Positions 1 to 6,267 of a stretch of DNA of 17,384 nt are shown here, one piece after another. Where the stretch lies: the NCBI GenBank assembly GCA_964602475.1, contig CAZRRN010000055.1, forward strand, positions 1 through 17,384, given 5' to 3'. Position 1 is the stretch's first letter; each line of letters opens with the position of its first letter. This DNA is from SZUA-448 sp964602475. Its GTDB lineage: Bacteria; Bacillota; Clostridia; Lachnospirales; Lachnospiraceae. The position numbers and the translations under genes are program-made. Under the pieces are notes generated by a model that saw only the letters and a program-made list of their open reading frames with translations, did no database searches and was not told the DNA's origin.

Positions 1-148
1 GATTTTCAGCATCTTCGATTGCAGGGGTCATAATATGACGGAAACCATGCGAACGATAGGTTGTAAGAATAGAATTCTGTAAGTAATCACGCAGCTGCGC
101 TTCTCTTGGAAGCCAGTCATTGGTTCCCTTTACGGTTGAAATCTTCAT
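1..148 (-). CDS. hisS: Histidyl-tRNA synthetase, N-terminal fragment (cut by window edge)
   Basis: The gene reads leftwards and leaves the window, so only the first 49 residues are visible. They begin MKISTVKGTNDWLPREAQLR and continue with RSHGFRHIMTPAIEDAEN. The KGTxD(W/Y)LPxE opening, followed by a helix and then an I-x-TPAIE strand, is the class II N-terminus of histidyl-tRNA synthetase, which charges tRNA-His in the cytoplasm. The ATG at 146-148 has a GGAGA ribosome binding site a few bases upstream. A paralogue such as HisZ (regulatory subunit of ATP phosphoribosyltransferase) has the same fold and cannot be fully excluded, because motifs 2 and 3 lie outside the window. No T-box leader is visible upstream; a terminator hairpin for the neighbouring small gene lies there instead. 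Confidence 0.8.
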   Translation of the reverse strand, partial: MKISTVKGTNDWLPREAQLRDYLQNSILTTYRSHGFRHIMTPAIEDAEN

Positions 149-186
149 AGTAATCTCCATTTCAAGATAATCTTATATAAAGAAAT

Positions 187-219
187 GGGGTTTTTCCTCC
201 TGCCCGGAGGAAAAACCCC
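187..219 (-). terminator. Perfect 14-bp hairpin, likely intrinsic terminator
   Basis: Bases 187-200 (GGGGTTTTTCCTCC) pair perfectly with 206-219 across a 5-base loop. Read on the minus strand, the hairpin starts 11 bases after the stop of the small membrane-protein gene and is followed by a moderately U-rich run (ATTTCTTTATAT). It also lies immediately upstream of hisS, so it may act as a partly leaky terminator between the two genes. Confidence 0.75.
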
Positions 220-230
220 GCTTGCACGAA

Positions 231-458
231 CTATTTTATAACCTTTAAAAAGACGAGAAGTGAAACAAGTATTCCAATACCGCAGTAAACGCGGATAACC
301 CAGTCTACAATTCCAAGGATAGTAGAGAAGATACCGCCGATGGACAGTAGTCCGATAACAAAACCTACTACAAACGCAATGATTACATAAATAATAATGG
401 AAATAAGCAGACCGGAAACTTTTTTTGCTCTGGCACTTATTGGAAATAAACCTAACAT
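231..458 (-). CDS. Small two-helix membrane protein, function unknown
   Basis: This 75-residue protein is almost wholly hydrophobic. After a short basic N-terminus (SARAKK, residues 8-13), a long hydrophobic segment runs from about residue 16 to 42. A second spans about 48-72, and the protein ends in Lys-Val-Ile-Lys. That predicts two membrane-spanning helices with a short Gly/Ser-rich turn. There is no lipobox and no enzymatic motif. The ATG at 456-458 has an excellent ribosome binding site (AAAGGAG), which supports a real gene despite its size. A TATAAT box lies at 495-500 (minus strand) without a well-spaced -35. The gene ends just before a perfect terminator hairpin. I do not recognise a named family. 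Confidence 0.75.
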   Translation of the reverse strand: MLGLFPISARAKKVSGLLISIIIYVIIAFVVGFVIGLLSIGGIFSTILGIVDWVIRVYCGIGILVSLLVFLKVIK

Positions 459-539
459 AAGCTTCTCCTTTGAATATGTATTTATTTCATTGATATTATA
501 ATACAGCAGATGTCAAAATGCCAGTGCTTTTTCTAATGT

Positions 540-583
540 TATCAGTATTTGCTATTCTTGCGGTATCAGTATTTGCTATTCTT
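540..583. repeat. Two-copy tandem repeat, 24-bp period
   Basis: The 20-mer TATCAGTATTTGCTATTCTT occurs at 540-559 and again at 564-583, separated by GCGG. It lies just past the 3' end of the minus-strand acetyltransferase gene. It is probably a recent local duplication; no function is visible. Confidence 0.85.
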
Positions 584-595
584 TTGGTATTATTG

Positions 596-1180
596 TTACA
601 GATACGCAGGTTTGATTTCTCTGGTTCTCTCATCGGGATGCTGCAGAAAGATGTAATAATAAAACACCTGTTCCGTGTAATCTCCATAGGTCAGGGTGCG
701 TTCTCCGTCAAAAATTCCTCCACATTTCAGAATAGTATGACGGGAAGCGTGATTGCACTTGTCACAGTCAATCCGAACTTCTGTCAGCCCAAGTTCCCGA
801 GCCATGGGTAAAAGAGTGGAAAGCATTTCGGTTGCGTATCCCTTTTCACGCTCTAAAGGGCGGACAGCATATCCGATATGACCGCCGCATTCGCGAAGAG
901 TTTTTGTGATAGAGTGGCGGAGCTGAATCGTACCAATAAGAACCTGATCGGCACTTCGAAAAGCCAGATAGGTATCGGCAGGGGTCGTTTCTTCGCTGAC
1001 GGGCAGGACCTCGTTCTGACGGACAACCTTAAGCCAGTCCTCATAATTATCGTAGTGATGCAGTCCGGCACTTCCGTAAATCTGTTTTTCTCCGTATTCA
1101 AAAAATTCACGACGGTAATTCATAACGGCTTCAGCGTGGATAAGCTCCGGTCGGATCAGTTGCAGTTCATTTTTAATCAT
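596..1180 (-). CDS. GNAT-family N-acetyltransferase
   Basis: The protein has 194 residues from the chosen start. It carries the GNAT fold signature: a strand in the middle with LIGTIQLRHS, then GGHIGYAVRPLEREKGYATEM, which corresponds to motif A and the acetyl-CoA pyrophosphate loop (R-x-x-G-Y-A-T), and later IDCDKCNHASRHTILKCGG, the usual motif B helix (N-x-A-S-x-x-x-x-x-x-x-G-G). It should transfer an acetyl group from acetyl-CoA to an unidentified small molecule or protein amine. An in-frame ATG exists at 1204, but it lies inside the upstream gene. The ATG at 1178-1180 is preferred because GAGGAG sits 10 bases upstream. The upstream DUF4236 gene ends one base before this start, so the two are almost certainly translated from one transcript. 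Confidence 0.85.
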   Translation of the reverse strand: MIKNELQLIRPELIHAEAVMNYRREFFEYGEKQIYGSAGLHHYDNYEDWLKVVRQNEVLPVSEETTPADTYLAFRSADQVLIGTIQLRHSITKTLRECGGHIGYAVRPLEREKGYATEMLSTLLPMARELGLTEVRIDCDKCNHASRHTILKCGGIFDGERTLTYGDYTEQVFYYYIFLQHPDERTREIKPAYL

Positions 1181-1181
1181 A

Positions 1182-2282
1182 TTAGTTAAGCTCCTCTGTT
1201 TCACGGAATCCGGTCGTTTTGGAAAAGCTCATGTTGTGACGGAACGAGGTGACAAAATCGGAGCAGTCAATGCGGTCAAAGTTTGTACCGGTAAAACGGT
1301 CACGTTGAAATTCGACCGAAAGAATCGGAAGCTCTTCGTCATTACCGGTTGCGGTATTCAGAATCTTATCAACCGCATGTACAAGAACGGTATCCACCGG
1401 AAGAAGAGCGAACATTTCGCGCGCAAGCCGGATTGCGGTACTGCAGACATAATCCTGGGTATAATCGTAGAACTGTGTCTTGGTAATATTTTTTTCACTT
1501 AGCTTTCCGGTCGGGGTCAGTCCCTTCAGTCTGGCGGGAACGACACCCTCACTTTGCACTGCAAATTCCACCTCAATCCGGTGGCTGTCTTCTGTTCCGA
1601 ATTCAAAATCACTACCGTAATCGGCAAAGTCCTCAAACGGGTTATTTTCTTCGATTGCACTGAGGTAGGCATCGGTATCGCCTTTCAGAATTCGTTCTGC
1701 AAAGAGCCGGTGTTCGTTCCACTCATTGTATTGTTCTGCATCCTGTGAAGCGGCGCTCTGAATTGTGTCAAATAATTCTTTTTTATGTTTCTCGAGCTTA
1801 GAGGACATCAGACGCTCAGACAGAGTCGGTTTGTAATTCTCATAATCTCTGACCGCCTGGGTCTGCAAAGGTCCCTGCGTTCCGTATGTAAAGGGAGGAA
1901 GCGCCTGTGCTTCTGCATTCCAGTCAACCTGATCACTGCAGAGGGTATGGATTTTCCGGATACGGTCTAGATAAGAGGTCTGTTCGTCCAGCTGTTCCTG
2001 AACAGATGTGGAGACCGCCTGTGTTTTATCCTGTATTTTAGTACTGCCTTTTTTAGCAGAAACGGTTTCCGATGAAGATTTCTTAGTTTTCTTGCCGCTG
2101 CTGAAGGTTTTAGAATAGGAAAGTCCGGTTCCCGGGATTCCAACGGTTGCTGTCCTCCGGCCAGAGGTACCGACTGTGTAGCGTGCACCTTTGGTTCCAA
2201 GACTGACCGATGCGCCCTTGGATCCAAGATTTAGACTGACACCCTTACAGATTTTTATACTTTTTCTGAATCGAAGCCCCAT
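1182..2282 (-). CDS. DUF4236 domain protein
   Basis: The 366-residue protein opens with a clear DUF4236 domain (about residues 1-60). It reads MGLRFRKSIKICKGVSLNLG, then repeated short strands rich in Gly, Ser and Thr (SKGASVSLGTKGARYTVGTS), and ends in GIPGTGLSY. The domain is known from many Firmicutes and proteobacterial proteins, but its function is not established. A low-complexity Lys/Ser linker follows (about 60-90). Residues 90-366 are a charged, probably soluble region that I do not recognise. No signal peptide or transmembrane helix is visible. The ATG has a GGAGG ribosome binding site, and a near-consensus promoter lies 52-80 bases upstream. The acetyltransferase gene follows directly, which suggests an operon but does not reveal a shared pathway. 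Confidence 0.85.
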   Translation of the reverse strand: MGLRFRKSIKICKGVSLNLGSKGASVSLGTKGARYTVGTSGRRTATVGIPGTGLSYSKTFSSGKKTKKSSSETVSAKKGSTKIQDKTQAVSTSVQEQLDEQTSYLDRIRKIHTLCSDQVDWNAEAQALPPFTYGTQGPLQTQAVRDYENYKPTLSERLMSSKLEKHKKELFDTIQSAASQDAEQYNEWNEHRLFAERILKGDTDAYLSAIEENNPFEDFADYGSDFEFGTEDSHRIEVEFAVQSEGVVPARLKGLTPTGKLSEKNITKTQFYDYTQDYVCSTAIRLAREMFALLPVDTVLVHAVDKILNTATGNDEELPILSVEFQRDRFTGTNFDRIDCSDFVTSFRHNMSFSKTTGFRETEELN

Positions 2283-2333
2283 AACAAACCTCCGTTCCTC
2301 TATGCAAAGTTAAATAATTCTGTTCATCAGATT

Positions 2334-2362
2334 ATTTTAGCGGACTTTCTCTGTCAGGTCAA
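2334..2362 (-). promoter_or_regulatory. Vegetative (sigma-A type) promoter for the DUF4236-GNAT operon
   Basis: On the minus strand, TTGACC (2357-2362) and TAAAAT (2334-2339) are separated by exactly 17 bases. Both boxes match the consensus at five of six positions. The predicted start of transcription is about 45 bases upstream of the DUF4236 ATG. Confidence 0.75.
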
Positions 2363-2461
2363 TAGTGATATCTTGATTTTCTGTAATTCAATAGTTTCTG
2401 AACTTGCCGGACTGTTTCGTAAAACTCGAATAGCGAAAAAGCTAGAAAGAATATATGATGG

Positions 2462-2490
2462 CACAAAACAGGTATTCTTCTCATATAATA
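2462..2490 (+). promoter_or_regulatory. Mother-cell sporulation promoter (sigma-K/sigma-E type) of cotJABC
   Basis: CACA at 2462-2465 and CATATAATA at 2482-2490, spaced 16 bases apart, fit the Bacillus sigma-K consensus (mACm, 16 bases, CATAnnnTA) at every defined position. The -10 also resembles the sigma-E box CATACAnT, but no sigma-E -35 is evident. The site lies about 55 bases upstream of cotJA. In B. subtilis cotJABC is transcribed by sigma-E, so assignment to sigma-K here is an inference from the sequence match only. Confidence 0.5.
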
Positions 2491-2545
2491 ACAGTAAAAT
2501 CTGTAGGAAACGACGGATTTCAACATGATATGAAAGGAGTTTATT

Positions 2546-2875
2546 ATGAGCAACTGTAACCGTATGAACAGAACCGGTCAGAACCGGATGATTTACCGCT
2601 CGGAATTCAACGAACAACGTGGTCCGGGAATGCCTGTACCGCCGCCCAATCCGGAAATGTTCGGAAGAATGCCGGAGAGATGTAATTGTTCGGAAAATCC
2701 CGGCGGCGCCGGACCGGTATATCCGCCGCACGAAATGCATAGTCATTCTCTGGCAATGGCTTATGTACCCTGGCAGCATTTCAGAGAGCTGTATGGAGAA
2801 GCAGAAGCACTTGGCAACGGAACGGTATTCAAGGAACTGAATCTGCCGTTTGGCGGAGGGAGGTGCTGTCCATGA
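2546..2875 (+). CDS. cotJA: Spore coat-associated protein CotJA
   Basis: The 109-residue protein ends in the conserved CotJA core (from about residue 70): MAYVPWQHFRELYG, then EALGNGTVFKELNLPF and a Cys-rich tail (GGGRCCP). The N-terminal two thirds is rich in Arg, Asn, Pro, Met and Gly, as in clostridial members; it makes this protein longer than the Bacillus one. CotJA is a small protein of the inner spore coat, made in the mother cell and needed for assembly of CotJC. The ATG has an AAAGGAG ribosome binding site. It is the first gene of cotJABC; its TGA overlaps the cotJB start (ATGA), which indicates coupled translation. Confidence 0.9.
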   Translation: MSNCNRMNRTGQNRMIYRSEFNEQRGPGMPVPPPNPEMFGRMPERCNCSENPGGAGPVYPPHEMHSHSLAMAYVPWQHFRELYGEAEALGNGTVFKELNLPFGGGRCCP

Positions 2876-3192
2876 GCAATCGGAATGATCTGATTCTTTA
2901 TATCACTCGTGTAGGCTTCTATATGGATGACCTGCGGTTGTTTCTGGATACTCATCCGCAGGAAGCGGCTGCAATCAAGGAATACAATCGGTGTGCAGCG
3001 GTGAAACATGAACTGATAGGTGAATATACGCAAAAATATGGACCGTTTAACTGGAGCAATGGAAATACTGACTGCAGTGAATGGAAATGGGTCACTTACC
3101 CATGGCCGTGGGAAGGAGCGTGCGAACAATGTGGACGTATGAAAGAAACCTTCAATACCCGGTCAATATCAAACAGACAAATCCGGAACTAG
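2872..3192 (+). CDS. cotJB: Spore coat protein CotJB
   Basis: The protein has 106 residues. Recognisable CotJB features are the helix RVGFYMDDLRLFLDTHPQEA (residues 13-32), followed by a Tyr/Asn-rich helix and the hallmark WPWEG (78-82). CotJB is a small mother-cell coat component encoded with CotJA and CotJC. The ATG at 2872 overlaps the cotJA stop and has GGGAGG 8 bases upstream. A GTG at 2863 in the same frame is less likely because it is embedded in that ribosome binding site. Known CotJB proteins usually end shortly after WPWEG, at about 85-90 residues. Here the frame continues some 20 residues further, into the cotJC coding region, giving a 64-base overlap. Confidence 0.88.
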   Translation: MSNRNDLILYITRVGFYMDDLRLFLDTHPQEAAAIKEYNRCAAVKHELIGEYTQKYGPFNWSNGNTDCSEWKWVTYPWPWEGACEQCGRMKETFNTRSISNRQIRN

Positions 3193-3731
3193 CCATGGTT
3201 ATTTTAACACAGTATGGCGGCCCTGACGGTGAATGCGGAGCTGCTCTTCGTTATCTGTCACAGCGCTACACCATGCCGTACCGGAATGTAGCCGGTCTGC
3301 TTACTGATATAGGTACAGAGGAACTTGGGCATCTTGAAATTATCTGTGCCATTGTGCACCAGCTGACACGAAATCTGACAGCGGCTCAGATTGAAGGTAC
3401 GCCGTTTGCCAATTACTATGTTGATCATACAATCGGAATCTATCCTCAGTCGGCTGGAGGGATTCCGTTTACAGCGCAGGCTTTTCAGTCAAAGGGTGAT
3501 GCAATTACCGATCTGACAGAGGATATGGCAGCAGAGCAGAAAGCGCGAACCACCTATGATAATATCCTACGGCTTGTGCATGAACCGGACGTCTGCGATC
3601 CCATCCGGTTTTTACGGGAACGTGAAATTGTCCATTTTCAAAGATTCGGAGAAGGTCTCCGTATTGTACAGGATCATCTGGATTCAAAAAATTATTATCT
3701 GTTTAATCCGGAGTTTGACTGTAAAAAGTAA
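3129..3731 (+). CDS. cotJC: CotJC, spore-coat manganese catalase-family protein
   Basis: The 200-residue protein is close in length to Bacillus CotJC (about 189) and starts MWTYERNLQYPV, as that family does. It is a ferritin-like four-helix bundle of the manganese catalase family. The predicted di-metal ligands are all present: Glu35 (in GPDGECGAALRY), Glu65 and His68 (in GTEELGHLE), Glu136 (in AAEQKAR) and His169 (in REREIVHFQRF). The site therefore looks intact for peroxide dismutation in the spore coat. The ATG at 3129 has a GGAAGGAG ribosome binding site inside the cotJB gene. In-frame codons further upstream (from 3081) lie inside cotJB and have no site of their own. A terminator follows about 70 bases downstream. 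Confidence 0.93.
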   Translation: MWTYERNLQYPVNIKQTNPELAMVILTQYGGPDGECGAALRYLSQRYTMPYRNVAGLLTDIGTEELGHLEIICAIVHQLTRNLTAAQIEGTPFANYYVDHTIGIYPQSAGGIPFTAQAFQSKGDAITDLTEDMAAEQKARTTYDNILRLVHEPDVCDPIRFLREREIVHFQRFGEGLRIVQDHLDSKNYYLFNPEFDCKK

Positions 3732-3801
3732 GAAAAACTTGTTGCGGCAGAAGAGATGCATGCAAAGAAAATCATCAAGAGAAGTATTCAACAAATAAAA
3801 G

Positions 3802-3838
3802 AATGCAGGAACCGGCGAGCGGCGGTTCCTGCATTTTT
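3802..3838 (+). terminator. Intrinsic terminator of cotJABC
   Basis: AATGCAGGAACCG (3802-3814) pairs perfectly with 3823-3835 around an 8-base loop, and five T residues (3834-3838) run out of the stem. It closes the cotJ operon. Confidence 0.9.
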
Positions 3839-3916
3839 AGGGTTACAGCATAAAATTCTCTTTCAGCCTGCTCGGAGTAAAGATATGAATTTTCCGTGAA
3901 GAAACAGGTCTAAACC

Positions 3917-3945
3917 TTGCATTCCACTGTATGCCATGATAAGAT
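3917..3945 (+). promoter_or_regulatory. Possible promoter for the CBS-pair gene
   Basis: TTGCAT (3917-3922), a 17-base spacer and TAAGAT (3940-3945) give a moderate sigma-A-type match (TTG conserved, four of six at -10). It lies between the cotJ terminator and the CBS gene, where a promoter is needed, and predicts a leader of about 65 bases. Confidence 0.4.
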
Positions 3946-4016
3946 GTATTCATAGCTGACAGATGTCGTTCAGAGACAGGAAGCTTCAAAACAAGAGAAA
4001 GGCGGACTTCGCAAAT

Positions 4017-4454
4017 ATGAATCTGTTGTTTTTCCTGACACCTAAGAGTGAGCTTGTTGTTGTACGTGAAGACAATACACTGGACAAGGTACTTTCTACG
4101 ATGGAAAAGTCCCGGTATACCGGCATTCCGGTGATTGACAAACGGGGGCACTACATAGGGACACTGACGGAAGGGGATATTCTTTGGGCAATGAAAAATT
4201 CGCCTGAGATCAGTTTTGAAACAGCCTCTACGACCAGACTGAACAAGATCGCGAGGCTGAAGACAAATCGCCCGGTCAATGTCAATGCCACACTCGATGA
4301 ATTACTGGAGTTGGCACTGACGCAGAATTTTATACCGGTGATTGATGATGATGAAATATTTATCGGCATTGTAACACGCAGGGATATTCTAACCTATTAT
4401 CATGCAGAGAAGCAGCAGCAACGTATCGCTGCGCAAAACAGCCGGTGTGGATGA
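4017..4454 (+). CDS. CBS-pair domain protein
   Basis: From the ATG at 4017 the protein has 145 residues and consists of little more than two CBS motifs. The first (about 17-60) has LDKVLSTMEKSRYTGIPVID followed by GHYIGTLTEGDILW. The second (about 85-130) has ATLDELLELALTQNFIPVID followed by IFIGIVTRRDILTYY. CBS pairs bind adenine nucleotides such as AMP, ATP or S-adenosylmethionine and usually act as sensors; the partner protein cannot be told here. Stand-alone Lachnospiraceae members start with MNxLFFLTPKSE, which is why 4017 was chosen over an in-frame ATG at 3963. Neither start has a strong ribosome binding site (only AAAGGCGG before 4017). The gene ends 7 bases from the end of the convergent degV gene. 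Confidence 0.85.
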   Translation: MNLLFFLTPKSELVVVREDNTLDKVLSTMEKSRYTGIPVIDKRGHYIGTLTEGDILWAMKNSPEISFETASTTRLNKIARLKTNRPVNVNATLDELLELALTQNFIPVIDDDEIFIGIVTRRDILTYYHAEKQQQRIAAQNSRCG

Positions 4455-4461
4455 GACGGAA

Positions 4462-5436
4462 TCAGATGATTTCACGGCGCGGCACAGTAGCAGCAGCATA
4501 AAGACGCTTGATTCCGGATACTGCAGGCTGTGCAACATAAGAATCATAACGGCGGATCAGACCGACACCAAGAGCTTCCGGACCCGTATGAACCGCAATA
4601 GTCGCTCCGATACGGCTGAGAGGAATGTCTTCGGGCTGCAGCTTGCCGTTGAAAAGAGTGACAAGCTCATTTCGAAAAGCAAGAGCTTCCTCGATATTGT
4701 GACCATATCCGATTGTAAACTGATAGGAATCGACCGACTCCTGAATTTTATCAAAATGTTCCCTGACCTGAAGCAGAACCTTGGTCAGGGATTTTTTTCT
4801 GCTTCTGCTGATTCCACCGGAGAAAATTTCACCCTCCTTTAATTGGATCAGAGGACGAAGCCCGAGCGACGATGCAGCAAGTCCGGCAAGCTTTCCGATT
4901 CGTCCGCCATGTGCGAGATAATCAATGCTTCCGATTGTGAAGAAGATACGTCCGGAGGGACGAAGCGTGTTGATTCGCTTTACAACCTCGTCAAATTCAA
5001 ATCCGTCTGCCTGCATTCTTGCTGCTTCAAGGACCAGAAGCCCCTGAAGACAAGTATTAACTGTGGAATCGATGACTTCAATCCGGGCATCGGGATAGTC
5101 TTCAAGAAGAATATCCCGTGCATTGATTGCACTGTTGTAAGAACCGCTGAATTTAGTAGTAATACAGATACAAAGGACGGGAGTTCCCTCCTCGGCAAAC
5201 GGGCGAAATGCGTTTACATAATCCTGAATGGCAGGAAGTGAACTTTTCGGAAAAAGTTTCGGATTTTCTGTCATAGTGTTATAGAATTCATCTTCTGTAA
5301 TTTCAACTGCTTCTTTTAAATAGTTAACCGAATCGAACGATACATAAAAAGGAATTACAATGATATTCTTCTCTTGTGCAAGCTTCGGAGCAAGGTCACA
5401 GGAGCCGTCGCTGATAATCTGAAAGTTTTGATACAT
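4462..5436 (-). CDS. DegV family fatty-acid-binding protein
   Basis: The 324-residue protein has the full DegV layout. An N-terminal domain opens with ISDGSCDL (residues 8-15) and has KSSLPA (64-69) and the lipid head-group loop TKFSGSYNSA (94-103), then IDSTVNTCLQG. A second domain has the invariant HGGRIGK (176-182). DegV/FakB proteins bind a fatty acid and present it to the FakA kinase for phosphorylation and entry into phospholipid synthesis. No fakA is in this window, so the partner is inferred from the family. The ATG at 5434-5436 has GGAGG 7 bases upstream and matches the usual DegV N-terminus. An extension to 5508 is possible in frame but would start within the promoter. The gene is a single transcription unit convergent with the CBS gene. 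Confidence 0.92.
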   Translation of the reverse strand: MYQNFQIISDGSCDLAPKLAQEKNIIVIPFYVSFDSVNYLKEAVEITEDEFYNTMTENPKLFPKSSLPAIQDYVNAFRPFAEEGTPVLCICITTKFSGSYNSAINARDILLEDYPDARIEVIDSTVNTCLQGLLVLEAARMQADGFEFDEVVKRINTLRPSGRIFFTIGSIDYLAHGGRIGKLAGLAASSLGLRPLIQLKEGEIFSGGISRSRKKSLTKVLLQVREHFDKIQESVDSYQFTIGYGHNIEEALAFRNELVTLFNGKLQPEDIPLSRIGATIAVHTGPEALGVGLIRRYDSYVAQPAVSGIKRLYAAATVPRREII

Positions 5437-5479
5437 AATTTTCCTCCATGCCGGAGCTTTTTTGTGAAGGCACGCGATT

Positions 5480-5508
5480 AGAATATTAAATTCTGTTCTG
5501 CGATTCAA
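5480..5508 (-). promoter_or_regulatory. Promoter of degV-family gene
   Basis: On the minus strand TTGAAT (5503-5508), a 17-base spacer and TATTCT (5480-5485) fit a sigma-A promoter (-35 four of six, -10 four of six). Transcription would begin about 40 bases before the degV ATG. Confidence 0.55.
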
Positions 5509-5882
5509 GTTTGTGCTCCGTTACAAACCTGCCGAGTGAAAGAACCACGCATATTCAATTGATTCAGGGTGTGACCGAAGTAATATTACAAAATTCGGTA
5601 AAATTATTAAAAAAGAATAAATTACCTTAAATTAAAGTTAACAAAACATTACAAAACAGTAAAGAATACGTCACAACGTAGTTTTGTAAACTACATAAAT
5701 TCATACTATCACAATTGCAGTAAAATGAAAAGCCCTTTTTTAAAAATTTTATATTTATTTTAATCTGTATGTTTTCCCAATACTTACGTACATGAATAGT
5801 TTGTTCACTTTAGGAAAAGATAATAGAGTGAAAATGGAGTCTTCACAGGAAATTTTTGAAGAAACGGAGGGGAAGAATTTTG
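5509..5882. other. AT-rich intergenic region with short inverted repeats
   Basis: This 374-base gap separates the divergent degV and lipoprotein genes. It is far more AT-rich than the flanking genes. It holds a 7-bp inverted repeat GTAGTTT/AAACTAC at 5678-5694, a 6-bp one (ACCGAA 5574-5579, TTCGGT 5594-5599), and several copies of TTACAAA (5521, 5586, 5649, and inverted at 5683-5689). It should contain the lipoprotein promoter and perhaps operators, but I could not pick a convincing -35/-10 pair. No credible coding frame with a ribosome binding site was found in it. Confidence 0.5.
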
Positions 5883-6215
5883 ATGAAACTAAGAAAAAGA
5901 TATACCTTAACAGCTATTCTACTGGTCTGCGGACTTCTGGTAACTGCCTGCGGAACGACAACAGAAAAAAACAAAGGGAATCAAGCAACCAATGCACCGA
6001 CTTCGGATGCTACACCGACGAACGGAACACCGACGAATGGAACAGGAACGAATGGAACAGGAACGAACGGAACAGGAACGAACGGAACGGGAATGAACGG
6101 AGGGCTTGGGGATGATATTCTTAATGGAACCGACGGCATTGACGGACTGAATAATGGAAGCGGACTGAATGGCACAGGAACAACCGGTGGAGGAACGACT
6201 GGCAGCGATTTTTGA
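5883..6215 (+). CDS. Small repeat-containing lipoprotein
   Basis: The 110-residue protein starts MKLRKRYTL and then has a hydrophobic stretch ending in the lipobox LVTAC. Cys23 should be lipid-modified after signal peptidase II cleavage, anchoring the protein to the outer face of the membrane. The mature chain is low complexity: a short Lys/Asn/Ala segment, then six copies of a five-residue repeat (TPTNG twice, then TGTNG-like units), then a Gly/Asn/Asp-rich tail ending in Ser-Asp-Phe. It has no enzymatic domain, and the repeat looks like an extended surface spacer. The ATG at 5883 follows GGAGGGG; an in-frame TTG at 5856 would overlap that site and is rejected. The function is unknown. Confidence 0.8.
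   Translation: MKLRKRYTLTAILLVCGLLVTACGTTTEKNKGNQATNAPTSDATPTNGTPTNGTGTNGTGTNGTGTNGTGMNGGLGDDILNGTDGIDGLNNGSGLNGTGTTGGGTTGSDF
6012..6101 (+). repeat. Six-copy 15-bp tandem repeat within the lipoprotein gene
   Basis: There are six consecutive 15-bp units with only a few substitutions between them: ACACCGACGAACGGA, a near copy, three ACAGGAACGAAyGGA units and ACGGGAATGAACGGA. Because 15 is a multiple of three, copy-number change would add or remove five residues without a frameshift. Confidence 0.95.
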
Positions 6216-6240
6216 AAATACTAATTTATTTCAAAAATCG
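6206..6240. repeat. 12-bp inverted repeat spanning the lipoprotein stop codon
   Basis: CGATTTTTGAAA (6206-6217) is the exact reverse complement of 6229-6240, with an 11-base loop. The lipoprotein TGA (6213-6215) is in the left arm. No T-run follows, so it is not an obvious terminator. It could stabilise the mRNA 3' end or form a protein-binding site. Confidence 0.7.
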
Positions 6241-6248
6241 GTCGATAT
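6222..6248 (+). promoter_or_regulatory. Possible flagellar (sigma-D/sigma-28 type) promoter
   Basis: TAAT (6222-6225), a 15-base spacer and GTCGATAT (6241-6248) match the sigma-D consensus (TAAA, 15 bases, GCCGATAT) at 10 of 12 positions. It would drive the 403-residue protein gene, but transcripts would first pass the hairpin-plus-T-run at 6268-6305. The match is from inspection alone and could be chance. Confidence 0.35.
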
Positions 6249-6267
6249 ATAGTATGTGGCAAGGGAG

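Noticed and set aside
495..516. Perfect TTGACA and TATAAT boxes on the minus strand upstream of the small membrane protein gene
   Set aside because: They are only 10 bases apart, too close to work together as a sigma-A promoter. At most the TATAAT is a -10 with a weak -35.
496..687. Minus-strand open frame with a repeated R-I-A-N-T-D motif
   Set aside because: It mostly overlaps the acetyltransferase gene in another frame, its repeat comes from the 24-bp DNA duplication, and it has no ribosome binding site.
2359..2779. Minus-strand open frames across the cotJA upstream region
   Set aside because: They cross the predicted cotJ promoter and coding region, lack ribosome binding sites and resemble no family.
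3843..4151. Minus-strand 102-residue frame opposite the start of the CBS gene
   Set aside because: It is antisense to a recognisable CBS domain and has no ribosome binding site or known similarity.
5792..6115. Second open plus-strand frame through the lipoprotein repeat (repeated N-E-W-N-R)
   Set aside because: A 15-bp repeat keeps other frames open automatically. The lipobox frame has the ribosome binding site and signal sequence.
5981..6175. Minus-strand frame rich in P-F-V-P-V repeats
   Set aside because: It is the mirror of the lipoprotein repeat, with no ribosome binding site.
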